Positions 11,120-22,179 of a stretch of 30,022 nt of DNA are shown here, piece by piece; positions within the stretch are counted from its first letter, which is position 1; every line of letters begins with the position of its first letter. The stretch lies in assembly GCA_030141585.1 (NCBI GenBank), contig JAQIFP010000071.1, positions 1 to 30,022 on the forward strand, given 5' to 3'. A model generated the notes under the pieces. That model made no database searches, was not told the DNA's origin, and worked only from the letters and a program-made list of their open reading frames with translations. The DNA is from Ophryocystis elektroscirrha (taxonomy: Eukaryota > Apicomplexa > Conoidasida > Neogregarinorida > Ophryocystidae). Position numbers and translations under genes: made by a program.

Positions 11120-11462
11120 ATTATTAGGATAAGCAAAAGGTTAATTTATATAATCAGGAACTTTGTACTGATTCAAGTATTTATAATTCTTACTAATTTA
11201 CTTGCTACTTGATAAAATATATATCCTTATATGCAGTAATATTTGGTAGCTTTGAAATCTTAATTTTGTTGTATTTGTTAATAAAACAAATGTATATTAT
11301 ATGTTCGGATAAAACAGTATACTTTATAGCATTCTGATATTATAAATTCAGAATATAGGAAGTTTAAGATATTAAAAATGTAGACTAAGTTAATTAATTT
11401 CACATGGAAAAAAAAAAATTCTTTTATGTGTGCCTGGTATTATTACATATAAATATAAAAAC
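11120..11462. promoter_or_regulatory. divergent intergenic region between UCH and PSMB2
   Basis: These 343 bp are AT-rich and contain no open frame resembling a protein and no RNA gene that I can see. Both flanking genes start here in opposite directions and both act in ubiquitin-proteasome turnover, so shared regulation is possible. I could not identify a proteasome-type regulatory element by eye. Confidence 0.35.
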
Positions 11463-12480
11463 ATGGATTCTTTATTCGGATTCACAGGCAAAGATTTTGT
11501 GGTTTTAGTTGCAGACTGTTATTTCAACTATTCTGTTCTACGCATCCATGTAAGTATCAAAACAAAAGAGTTAAATTCACATAAATTCGTTTCTTCAATA
11601 TAAATAATCTGATTTCAGGACTCTGTCGATAAATTAGTGCAATTGTCCAACAACAAATTAATTGGAATATCTGGTGAAATTGGAGACTCCAAGCAATTCG
11701 GACAATTCATCCGATGCAATGTTAACCTGCAGCGTTTCAAACATGAAATTGAGCTGTCAACAAATGCTGTAGCAAGATACACGCAGTAAGTCAATTTTTA
11801 TACCAATGTATGCAAATTATTTCACCCATAGCAATTTATTCATTCTTATTTTTCATTATATACACTTATACCGATAATCGATAATTTATGCAAACATTAA
11901 CAATCGGTACTTCTAAAATATAAAATATAGTTAAAATATATTAATTAAACATATTGATATATAATTAAGGCATAAAATTTCAATTATAGATATCAATTAT
12001 AAAATATTGATATCTATAAATTTTTATTTACTGTAAACGTCATTTCTTCTTACTATATAAAATATGTTTCAAATGTTATGATACTTATTTGTGTACATAT
12101 ATAAACTTATATATAGCTTTGTATAAATAGATACATCAAATATTATTTATATTTGTATATAAAATTAGTTTAAAATATAAATTTAAATTAAAATAATACA
12201 TTGTGCTATATATGATACGCTAAACTTATACCCATATATATTGTATAATTTAAATACATAATTTATTAAGTTTCAAGACTTTTACTGTGCACTTATCAGA
12301 AATCAACTAGCAGCTGCCTTAAGAAAAAAGCCTTACATGGTATCAATTTTTATCTAAACCATTATATACAGCTAGATTGTCTATTGGCAGGCTACGACAA
12401 AATGTTTCAAAAAAAACCTCAACTCTTTTGGATAGATAAACTGGCTTCTTTGTGTGAAATGGACTTTGCTGTTCATGGGT

Positions 12481-12517
<37 letters not shown>

Positions 12518-13092
12518 GAAATTTATTTTACATACTACTATATAAATATATAATAATATATAATAATACATATACACCAACGTTATACTAATAACTACAT
12601 ATTGATTTTTATGTATAAATTGTCATAATTTAACTTTGTTAGTTTAATAAAATAATGCATCAATAACTATAGCTTTAATGTAACAATTGAAGATACGTTA
12701 AGCGCAAAGTATATACATCTATTTATCAATTATTTATTTCCTTAGATATGGAGCTAATTTCTTATGGAGTATTTTTGACTTTTACTATAAAAAAGTAATT
12801 CATATTAGTTCTTAACTGAATTATAGGATATGGATAGAGAAGATGCACGGAAATTAATAAAACATTGTATCCATGTAATACTAAAATAAAGTTTAATAAA
12901 TAATTAGGAATTATCAAAAAGATTTATATTAGCACCCGACAGATTTGTAGTTAAATTTATTGGAGAGGTAAAAAAATGATTTGAGGAATTAAAATGTAGA
13001 ACGGTGTTGAAGAATTATACACAGTTGAAGCAAGCATAATATGCGACAGACCCCCTCTGCCCCAATTAACTTGTGTTGCTGCTAATGTATAA
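11463..13092 (+). CDS. PSMB2: 20S proteasome subunit beta-4 (PSMB2-like)
   Basis: This eight-exon gene encodes 216 aa. Exons: 11463-11549, 11619-11785, 12300-12339, 12372-12478, 12746-12794, 12827-12874, 12908-12967, 13000-13092 (TAA). It builds part of the inner beta ring of the 20S core. Beta-4 is a non-catalytic subunit without a propeptide, and the protein here starts directly with MDSLFGFTGKDFVVLVAD, with no active-site Thr. Family landmarks are GEIGDSKQFGQFI, the short exon ending in RKKPYM, LDCLLAGYD, the DFAVHGYG motif ending exon 4, and DREDARKLIKHCIHELSKRF. The last four introns include three of 32-33 nt in a row (12795-12826, 12875-12907, 12968-12999), separated by exons of only 48 and 60 nt; a fourth tiny intron lies at 12340-12371. 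Every junction keeps the frame and removes an in-frame break, so the model is firm. Confidence 0.93.
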
Positions 13093-13395
13093 ACAAATTT
13101 ATGAAGAAAGAAATAATTATAAACAAATATTAGACTATTCTAGAAATAATACACGTAAATGCTTTTAAAAATGCTTTTCTATATAAATTATAAACAAAAA
13201 TAAAAGTTTATTTGATAATCTATTTTTCAAATAATAGTTACTTGATCAGATTGCATGGCTTATTTCGACTAAAAAAAAATCAGCCGTTGCTTGATTATAT
13301 TTTATAGGTTTTTTACGCATAATAATGGGTTTTTTTTGTATATTAAGGGAAAAAAAAGCATTAAAGAATATGAAACGCAACTAAAACATTATATA
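13093..13395. other. intergenic spacer between PSMB2 and the kinase
   Basis: These 303 bp are AT-rich. An open frame extends upstream of the kinase ATG to about 13291 but contains no in-frame ATG before 13396. A TTTTATAG at about 13299-13306 could be a splice acceptor, so an additional 5' non-coding or coding exon cannot be excluded. Confidence 0.4.
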
Positions 13396-16300
13396 ATGGA
13401 TGGTTTATTATTACCAATACCTAAAAGATACAATACTGACGATACTTTAGAGCATAAAAAATCAAATTTATATGATAGTATATACAGTTCTCCATTAGCA
13501 GATGCCAGACAGACTTCTTTTTTTTCTTGCAACAAACTCGAAAAAAAAGTATTTGAACCAGCTTTCAGTGGTTTGGAAACACCAAATTCTTATAAAACTC
13601 CTTCTCCTTTATCCGGTTTCATTCGAGCAACACCTTCTACTTCAGCAACTCCATGGTTATCTTCATTTCAAGACGTACGTACAAAAAAGATCCATCAACC
13701 AGTATTTTTAGATAAACCTTTGCATTCCGAAGAAAATGTATTGCACGAAATCAAAAATTTATTTGTTGAGAAAAGTAACGTTTCGAAAAAGAGGCGCTAC
13801 AGAAATAAATCTTTACCACTAGTGGAAGAATTTAATAAAAATCGATTATTTGACCCTTGTGCATTATCAATCAAATATCCGAGTAAACCCGATCGATTAA
13901 ATAGTCTGAATAATAATTTATTCAATAGTGTCTCAAATAATTTTTTCAACACGCAAAAATCTGAAAATTTGTCTAATACTAAATTAAAAAAATATCGGGA
14001 GTACACAGTTTATGAAAAAAATAATTTAAAGCAAAAATTTTTCAGATCCGCCGTACGTTTTGCTACTGAAAAACTTATTATCCCTACTATTTATAGATGT
14101 TTTGACTTTGATAAGTATGCTGTAAACGAAAAATCTTCTTTTTCAAAAAAAAAAAAAAATAATTCAAGTTTAAGTATGGAATGTGAAAAAGCAGATATAC
14201 TTCATGCAAGTAGTAATGATTCAACATTAAGAAAAACTATAGTGTCAAGTTTAGATTCATTTGAGCTAATGAATAAGTCAGAACAAAATGAAAGTGAATA
14301 CCAGAATATTAATAAAAAGAAAAAAAGAAATATATTTACTATAAATAAATATATGATATGTGAGCGTATAAATGATTGCATTTATTTGGGCATAAAAAAT
14401 GATCTATATACATTTTTTTGGAATAATATTAATACCATTGGTAGTATTATGGATTGTAATAATTTAACTATTGAAAAAACAATACATATAGAACGGTATA
14501 CGAGTACACCGTATACAGATTTGTCATTTGATAATAAAAATACAGAATTCTCAAACTCTTCCATATCTCGAAGTTTAATGTTAAATGAAGATTATTTAAC
14601 AACCACTTCATGCTCAGAATTTTATGTAGATAATTATATACAGTCCAAATTATATAAAGAAAATAAATGTACGTATATTCAGTATTTCGAAGCCAAATTT
14701 AAATACATTATCGTGAGAAATATTTATAAATTTATCAATTATTATACAACAGATTTAATTATAAATGTTATCCCAAAGCCTTTTATCAGATCCAAATCTT
14801 ATGAAGTCTTAAATACTAATATTCCTTATATAAGTTATTATACTATATTTCAAAGTTTTATATATAGAGATGCAGATACTATCAAGAATTTATATTTGTA
14901 TATATATAAGTATATAAGACAGAGTACCGTATATAGAAATATATTTCTGGAATTAAATGCTTTAATCATTGCTTATAAGCCCAAGTTATATAATCATTAT
15001 ATGGGGAGACAAGATCAAATGCAATGCCAATTATGCTGTAGCGATGACTACTTATATGACTTATTATATTTCATTAAAAGAATTGATGATAACTTGATTT
15101 TATCTTATAAAAGTGATAGTTCAGAATCCCCTTGTTTCAAACCTTCTAATTCGTTATCCTGTTTATCTGATTTTGCTGTAGAATTTACATCCTCTTCAAA
15201 ATATTCAACCCCTTCATCTTTTTATTCTCTCAAAATTAAAAAAACATTTCAGTCTTCTGAAGACATGGAAACTGAAAATGAAGCATCCCCTGTGTCTAAT
15301 TATTCCAATAATCTTGAAAGCAAACTTGCTAATTTAAAGAACATAACAAAATTTAAAAGGCATTTCATACTTCATTTATATAAAGGAATATACGTTTACC
15401 AGATACGAAGAATTAGCGATTTTTATATACTAGGGCCTACATTAGGTATTGGATCTGAAGGCCACGTTAGAATATGCATCCCAACGCAAATAGCCAACTA
15501 TTTCAATATTTCTCCCAATAAAATAGACTGGTTTAACCAACATGGGAAAAAGAAAACAACAAGTTAGTAATTAACTTTAAACAGTCAAAAATGTTTTGAA
15601 AAATAACTCATAATTCTTATAAAAATTGATTACAATATTGATTAATAATATATAACATTATATATATTAATATATATATATACATATAATTCTATAAATA
15701 TATATATTAATATATATATGTTGTATATGTATTTGAAACTAGAAATATAATTGAATTAATTATATGAATATAAATTGTATGCATGAATATTATCAATGTT
15801 TATAAATTGAATGATAACGACACAAATGTTTATTATTATATTATTGAAAAATGTTCAAAGTATAAACTGTAATTATATAAAAAATATATTTAATTTTTAT
15901 AGTCAGTATATAAATACGAATTTACTGAAAGTTTAAAAAGTCATACATATTCCTTTAAATCATATATTTAATATATATGAAAGAATAAGCACTCGCTTAT
16001 TATATTTACCTACTAGGTTTAACTCTCAGGGACATGGCATACGCCATCAAGATAACACCTTGTAATGAATGGAAGTCAGAACTTGATGTTTATTCGTTAG
16101 CACATTTTTTAGGAGCACTAAGACACCCTAATATATTAAATTATTTAGCGTTTTATGAAGATGGAATAAATTATTTTTTTTTAATGGATTTATTGGATGG
16201 CCCAGAACTTCTTAGCTATTTATTATCTAACGAAAGGGTTACTGAGCAATTGTGTCGAGCATTATTTCGGCAAATTTTATCAGCTCTTGAATATATACAC

Positions 16301-18374
16301 GGACAAGGGCTAGTTCATAGAGACGTTAAACTTGAAAATTTTGTTTGCAAGAACAAGCCTAAACCTAATCAAATTCCAAAACTTAAACTTATTGATTTTG
16401 GTATTGCATGCTATGAAAAGGATTTGCCGTATATCAAACCAAACGGAACAACACTTTACATGTAAAATTTAATGAAGATATATTACATTTATAAATTGTA
16501 CGAAATTTCGAATTTTGTTTGTATGTATGCTCAAATGTAATTATATGTATTCAAAGATAAATTTTTTTATTTATTTAAAAATCTAATTATAGATTATTAT
16601 ACATATAATATTATTAATATAATTTAATATGAATAATTGATTAATATAAATTATTTATAATATGTAATTAAATAAATTTTGTTGAATACTTTGATTACAG
16701 CGTAACTTAATTTGCAGTTTTATAACACGGTTGAAAAAATAATAATGACATAAAAAAACATTAATTTATGTAAAATAAAGAAAATATTTATATAGTTCAT
16801 AATCACAGATATAATACAGACAATAAATGATGCAACACTCTAAATAGGGCTCCTGAGCTATTTGTAAATTCGTGTAAACTTCCTTATAAATTTACACAAA
16901 GTATTGACATATGGGCAGCAGGCATTATTCTTTGTCAAATGCTAACCGGACAATCTATTTTTAAAGATTACAATCCTTTAAGTTTATTAGAGAAAGTTAC
17001 TCACATAGACAAAATTACGTTATCAGATAATTTGATGCAAGTTGAATCAAAAACTGACTCCTATGACAGCGACAATTTTGAAAAGTCATTTCAACAATTG
17101 CAATCTGGTAAATTGTCTTCTTTTTCGAGTTATTCTAATACGAGTACATCAAAATCTTCCAATAATAGGTTTGGAGACAATGAATCATTGTCCTCCTTAC
17201 ATAAATCTTGTTTGTATGAAGATTTCAGGAAATTAAGTGCCGATATAAAAAACTTGAGTCCATTTAGTAAAAGAATTTCTTTGTCTTGTACGGTAAAAAA
17301 TAATTTTGCCCAGTATGGTTTAAATTCCACTAAAAATGTGTTTAAGAGAAATTTGGATCAAATACCCGAAGAAATTTTCTTGAAGCGTTCCAAATCACTG
17401 CCTTACCTAATTTCATCAAATTCCGATGATAAAATTTTAGTGGAAAAATTTGAAAAAAGATATTCACAGAAGTTCAAAACAGTCCACACACTGGGAAAAA
17501 GATTTTATAGGTTAAATTTAAATTTTGATGGCTCTGAATGGGCTCATGTTTCTGAAGCCGCTAAGAACTTAACTCGAGCGCTTTTATCATTAGATCCTGC
17601 GAAAAGACCCACAGCATCAGAAGCTCTTAATCATGAATGGTTTAAACAAGTGGACGAAGAAAAAGAACAAATTCCATTATATGGAAACTCATTTACCCGA
17701 GTTATACCTTACGAAGTACAAAGTAAATGGAAGGTAAACTTTCTCAATATAATCAACATAAATATGCTGCAAATATATTCAATTAATCAATTATATACAA
17801 TAAATTCCACTAGTTAATTAAAAAATAATTATGCTATACACTATACATATATAAACAAATTATATACACGTGTATCTATATAAATATATATTTATATATA
17901 TACATATGTATATATATACATATATACATATATACATATATACATATATACATAGATACATATATATATATGTAGGTATATGTCTATATATATGTATATA
18001 TATGTATATATATGTATATATATGTATATATATGTATATATATGTATATATATGTATATATATGTATATATATATGTATATATATGTATATATATATGTA
18101 TATATATGTATATATATGTATATATATGTATATATATGAATTTATACATATGTATATGTATACGTATATAACATAATATTAAGCAATTATAATTATTAAT
18201 GAACGGGTGGATCTTGTAATAATTTTATTTAATGATTGTTTTTAGCATTTATTGAGACAAGCAGAATACAGAAATATGAATCATTCTCCTTTTTGCTACA
18301 AAACGTGTTCCGGGTCGCCAGAACTTCCTGAGCATCCCAAAGCTCCGAATATAATATTGAATGACGCGCCTTAA
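13396..18374 (+). CDS. large Ser/Thr protein kinase, CAMK-like, with a ~680-residue N-terminal extension
   Basis: This four-exon gene encodes about 1208 aa. Exons: 13396-15562, 16017-16461, 16848-17733, 18246-18374 (TAA). The catalytic domain is C-terminal: Gly-rich loop LGIGSEGHV (683-691), AYAIK lysine (K734), HRD at 823-825 within [14 protein letters not shown] at 849-851, [22 protein letters not shown], and [17 protein letters not shown] near the end. A Ser-rich insert of about 190 residues separates the subdomain IX-X region ([16 protein letters not shown]) from subdomain XI. The first exon encodes a long extension: its start is rich in Ser/Thr/Pro ([22 protein letters not shown]), later parts are Asn/Tyr-rich, and I recognise no domain in it. 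The kinase is split just after the glycine loop by a 454-nt intron with a GTTAGT donor. All introns are of the long class. The substrate cannot be predicted. ATG 13396 is the first in-frame methionine. Confidence 0.85.
17880..18160. repeat. 10-bp TATGTATATA tandem repeat in kinase intron 3
   Basis: The unit TATGTATATA repeats perfectly about seven times from about 17993 to 18065. It is flanked by related (TA)n, ATACATAT and GTATATAT variants inside the 512-nt intron 17734-18245. Open frames on both strands are low-complexity artefacts. Confidence 0.85.
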
Positions 18375-18382
18375 ACTGTGAT

Positions 18383-19427
18383 TTATTTGTGCTTAATGGG
18401 AAATTTTTTAGTTTTTTTCCTATACCAAAGTTTTCCCCCTGAAGTATGCTCAGCCTAAATGAAAATAATATATGAAACTGATTACATGTATTTCTGAAGC
18501 TTTATTTTGAATAAACTTTTCGGAAGATTTATCCCTCAATATTTGACCAATAAAAGATTTAGGTCTTTTTTTAGAAGTAGTGAATAGAAGACTATTCTCT
18601 CCTACAGCCTGTACAGACCCGCTTACAATTGAGTATATTTTTACCCTCGTATTTTGATTAGTAACCTTAGCAAAATGAAACTCCGAAGGAATTTTTTTTA
18701 AACCGCTTCTTTTCATGAATAATTTGGAATCAGCAACACTAAATTGATTAATAAATTTGACAAATAAATTACTTGATCAATTGCAATGCTTTTAATTCTC
18801 TTAAAACTTCTGGTGTAACTTTTTGTTTTGGGATTGAAGTCCATTCATTTATTTTTTCGAACCGAGTCTATATATAGGAAAGAGCAATAATTTGTTACTT
18901 TTTCTTTTTCCGGTGCATTTTCTTCAAGATCTAAAACTGTCGGTATCTAAACATGGTCACATTAAATTAAAAAAAATATTAATTTTATTATATACTAACA
19001 ATATTAATATAGAACACAAAATATTCATAAATTATTGAATAAATTACCTTTGGGTATATATTACAATTAAAAACATTAAAGTATCTATTTTGTTTTTCAT
19101 CTTTAGGTATCATTAAATTGGAATTATTCTAAACAGTATTTGTTATCATGCAAATTGTTACGCTTGAGAGATCAGAAAATACAGATGAATCGATTTTCTC
19201 ATTTTTTAGCAATAAATCATTTGATTCAGCATGCTTTGCTGTATATTCCTTGAAATGCCTGATTTTTCATCACACCCAAGCTGTCTAAATTACTTTTTAG
19301 GATCACATACTACAGTTTCGATTTCTTCCGGATATAAAACTTCACTTGATACTAATACTTTAAGAAACGGAAAGACAAAGTCTTTGTAGTTAATATTCGA
19401 TATTACGCTCTCTTCAGCACATTTCAT
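18383..19427 (-). CDS. Fcf2-domain pre-rRNA processing protein (yeast Fcf2 / DNTTIP2 type)
   Basis: This eight-exon gene encodes about 247 aa. Exons, 5' to 3': 19427-19294, 19258-19162, 19128-19048, 18946-18899, 18867-18773, 18738-18645, 18608-18486, 18454-18383 (TAA). Fcf2 proteins act in the nucleolus in early 18S rRNA processing cleavages. The C-terminal half follows the Fcf2 pattern in order: EWTSIPKQKVTPEVLRELKA, then ADSKLFMKRSGLKKIPSEFH (family DPKRFYKK..LPKYFQ), then KKRPKSFIGQILRD (family KKxRKxTLVEELLAD), FIQNKASEI, and a Lys-rich tail. Conservation is moderate. The first 100 residues are unassigned. Six of its seven introns are 31-36 nt; the other is 101 nt. The 36-nt one (18609-18644) has no stop in frame, so it could be retained, but removing it brings the spacing closer to the family. 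The stop lies 8 bp from the kinase stop on the other strand. Confidence 0.8.
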
Positions 19428-19737
19428 ATTTATTAGGCATAGCAGTTATTATCAAAAAAATTGATTTTATACTAATTTAATAATTAAATAGCGTGGTATT
19501 TACATATTTATGAAAAATTTTATTTAATAATCTTCCTTATCCAATAATTTGTTATTTAACATTAAAGATTACAGATTGAAAGCTATATTGATTACAAAAG
19601 AAAATTTGCAGTAATTTTACAACTATTATATTAAATATCAATCTTAAGTAGTACACTTCAATTAAATAAGAAATATAAATTTATAATTGAAGACAAGTTT
19701 GACTAATATTAGATACGTTACGCAGTAAAACAAAATA
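19428..19737. other. intergenic spacer upstream of the Fcf2 gene and downstream of tRNA-Tyr
   Basis: These 310 bp of AT-rich sequence contain no protein-like frame. The minus-strand sequence just after the tRNA contains TATTTTGTTTTAC, a T-run suitable for RNA polymerase III termination. The remainder must hold the promoter of the Fcf2 gene. Confidence 0.4.
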
Positions 19738-19821
19738 TCCGGTGAGGCGGATTTGAACCACCGACCCTCTGATAACCACACTTTCTACAGTCAGACGCTC
19801 TGCCAACTGAGCTATCACCGG
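19738..19821 (-). tRNA. tRNA-Tyr (anticodon GTA) with an 11-nt intron
   Basis: A complete cloverleaf can be drawn. The acceptor stem is CCGGTGA with TCACCGG (7 of 7 pairs) and discriminator A. The D-arm is GCTC/GAGC, the anticodon stem TCTGA/TCAGA and the T-arm GGTGG/CCGCC, with TTCAAAT in the loop. The anticodon loop reads CTGTAG and is then interrupted by the 11-nt AAAGTGTGGTT before the final A, which is the canonical position after nucleotide 37. C1-G72 is the eukaryotic tRNA-Tyr identity pair. Introns are typical of nuclear tRNA-Tyr genes. The mature length is 73 nt without CCA. GGTTCAAATCC (B box) and a TAGCTCAGTTGG (A box) provide the internal promoter. Confidence 0.95.
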
Positions 19822-19883
19822 AATAACTTCTAATTTTTTTTTCTTTAGATAACGTGTTAATATAAATTAATTTTATTATGCGT

Positions 19884-21829
19884 TTATATTGCGTATACTT
19901 CAAATTGACTTATACCCCAAGATTGTGTATACGGGTCGTCTAAATTTCACTAACATTATTTGTATAAAGTACCTGTTTCTATAGTACTACCGAATGCAAA
20001 TATTAAATTTGAGGAATTATGAGGGAATGTTATTTCGATTGGTACTGCGAACTTCCCCTCTCCAGTGCCAGAGCCTATTTATTGTTGATAAATTAATACT
20101 TAACTTATTTTATAAAATGTATAATTGTATAAATAATTACATGTATAATGTAGAAATAACGGAAATTCATAATCAATTTAATTATTCTATTCATGACTAA
20201 TTACAGCTCTGTATTTGTGTACTAGAGTATTTTGTTTACTGCATTAATTAGCGACGCATGTACTATAGGTTTCCTGGCTTTCAAAAATATCGTATTATTT
20301 GAATTAATAATTATTTCAAATAATTTAGAATGGAGACTTAAAAAATAATTATTCTGTTTTAATGACCCATATATAATTTTTATAATGATATAATTAGAAT
20401 GATTATATATAAAATATATAAATAAAACTAGTATTGTAATGCTAATATAATTTAATTAATTTATAGATGTGTTTTTCGTTATATATGGTATAATTGAGAA
20501 ATACAAAACCAAGCAAACATTGCATAAAATAACTCAAGAATTAAAAAAATGATAGCAGCTATTATTATTACTATATTATTGTAATATATAAAATAATAAA
20601 AATCCTTTCCAATATTGTGCATACCATTTTGTATAGAAAAAATATTCATTTAAATATTATTAATCTTATTTTACCAAAAATAAATATTAAAACATATGCA
20701 TTTATGATTATTAACATCATCTACAGCCATATATACATCTATTGATACTGACGTATAAATAAAACGTATTAATTTATGTGTTTAAATAAATAGTTTAAAA
20801 TGCTTTAAACTGTATATATGCCAATAATATTATTTGGATATTTTTAATTACCACAAACGTTGACAGACTGTGAGTCATCATTTTGATTATGTGAATCGGT
20901 CCATACATATACAAGACTTCCATCTTTTCCAATATTCAATCTCATGAAACCAGCCTCTCCAGACCAGTTGTCGATAAAGTGGAACACAGCTTGGATCTTC
21001 AATTTGTCGTGAGACGGTAAACCAGAGATTTCTTTTGAAATTTCTCCCTAATAATATGAAACATGAACATTTAATACTTTGATATTAAATGATAATATTA
21101 TTTATTTAATTTTATCATTATTAGAATAGAATAATAATTTATATTAAATATATAAAACATTATATATTTTGAAGACTTAACATATAATACTGCTAGTATG
21201 TTCAAAATGGTATAAAAAAGTAACGTTAATTTATTTATACATTCATGGAATCAATTAAAAAATTAATATATACAGACTTCAGCAAACTTATTAACATTTT
21301 TTAGTAGGTTATTCATTTTAAAAGTTTGCTTATAAATATTATTGTTACCTATTTGTATATCTTACTTTCGAAAACACGCCATACCCCCCGAGCAATGGAA
21401 TACCAGCACATTCAGATATTAGCTGTGGACTAGGGTTGTCGTATCCTTTAGATATACCACTGGAAAAATCCTCTCTGTGAACTAATACCCATTGAGGTAT
21501 ATTTCGCACAAAAACTTTCCCTTCAATGTTTAAAACTCTGATTGAATTGGTTTATTTTGCACTAATTACCCATCTATATCTAAAGGAGTATAAAATGTTA
21601 CATTTTGAGGCGTGAAGCCTACTATTGGTTTTGAGTTGGTTTCAATTCTTAAACCAGCATCTATGTAATGCACAAATTGTGTACTATTTTCTTTGTCGCC
21701 CAATATAAATTTTGTTGGTTGACCGTCAGCATTAGTAAAAGTTAAAGATGAAGCAATCAATCCATTATGAAATTCTGGTACGCTATTACAATATTGCAAA
21801 ATATAAAGAAACAGACATATAATTATCAT
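19884..21829 (-). CDS. secreted protein with signal peptide; Cys-paired beta-rich domain ending in SWGI
   Basis: This five-exon gene encodes about 261 aa. Exons, 5' to 3': 21829-21570, 21537-21366, 21047-20852, 20074-19973, 19939-19884 (TAA). It starts with a hydrophobic signal peptide (MIIICLFLYILQYCNS). I have no family name. The second half follows a pattern I associate with large extracellular proteins of ciliates and other protists: an EDFSSG start, ECAGIPLLGGYGVFSK, LPSHDKLKIQAVFHFIDNWS, VWTDSHNQ, VNVCG, then FPHNSSNLIFAFGSTIE and QSWGISQFEVYAI. The ECAG and NVCG cysteines are probably paired. The middle of the domain is split by a 777-nt intron; the GG codon joined across it (VCGSGTG) and the SWGI ending support the join. 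Introns of 32 and 33 nt (21538-21569, 19940-19972) follow the window's tiny class. Reading straight on after VNVCGN gives an early stop, so an exon-3-only protein is the alternative. Confidence 0.78.
20075..20851 (-). other. 777-nt intron of the secreted-protein gene
   Basis: The sequence is mostly AT-rich. It contains one frame on the same strand, 20558-20479, that encodes a strongly hydrophobic 25-residue end (AAIIFLILELFYAMFAWFC core). It is preceded by an AG and is in phase with exon 3. It is discussed as a possible alternative terminal exon; nothing else coding was found. Confidence 0.5.
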
Positions 21830-22179
21830 TTTTTATTGAATTATGTCTGTACTCCCTATTTGAAGTATTTTGATATTAAATTAAGAGAGCAAATAATACA
21901 TAATTAACTAATTGTAACACGTATTGATTATTTCTAGCATGATTTGTGAACAGATTTTCCATAAAACTGTTTTCATATAATTCTGCAAAAGTTGATTTAC
22001 AGATTACTTTAATTAGTATATTATAATCAATCAGTAAAAGAGAAGTTAAAAATAGGATTGAATTTATACCTAAATGACAATGCTTTTTACTCTTTATAAA
22101 AGATAAATTATGAGTCTACACTATAGATGCATGTATTGAATAGTTAGCTTACCTGAAGTTCACTTTTACATAAATATAA
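21830..22179. promoter_or_regulatory. divergent intergenic region between the secreted-protein and GALK2-like genes
   Basis: These 350 bp separate two start codons in opposite orientation. The sequence is AT-rich without repeats, RNA-like structure or a protein-like frame. It presumably contains both promoters. Confidence 0.35.

Noticed and set aside
13291..13395. Upstream extension of the kinase frame
   Set aside because: It begins at a TTG codon and has no ATG before 13396; eukaryotic initiation there is unlikely. An upstream exon remains possible.
19718..19903. Minus-strand 61-aa ORF containing GDSSVGRASDCRKCG
   Set aside because: It is the conceptual translation of the tRNA-Tyr gene and its flanks, a well-known type of artefact.
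19994..20200. Plus-strand 68-aa ORF
   Set aside because: It is antisense to exon 4 of the secreted-protein gene, which gives a family-consistent minus-strand reading (FPHNSSNLIFAFGS).
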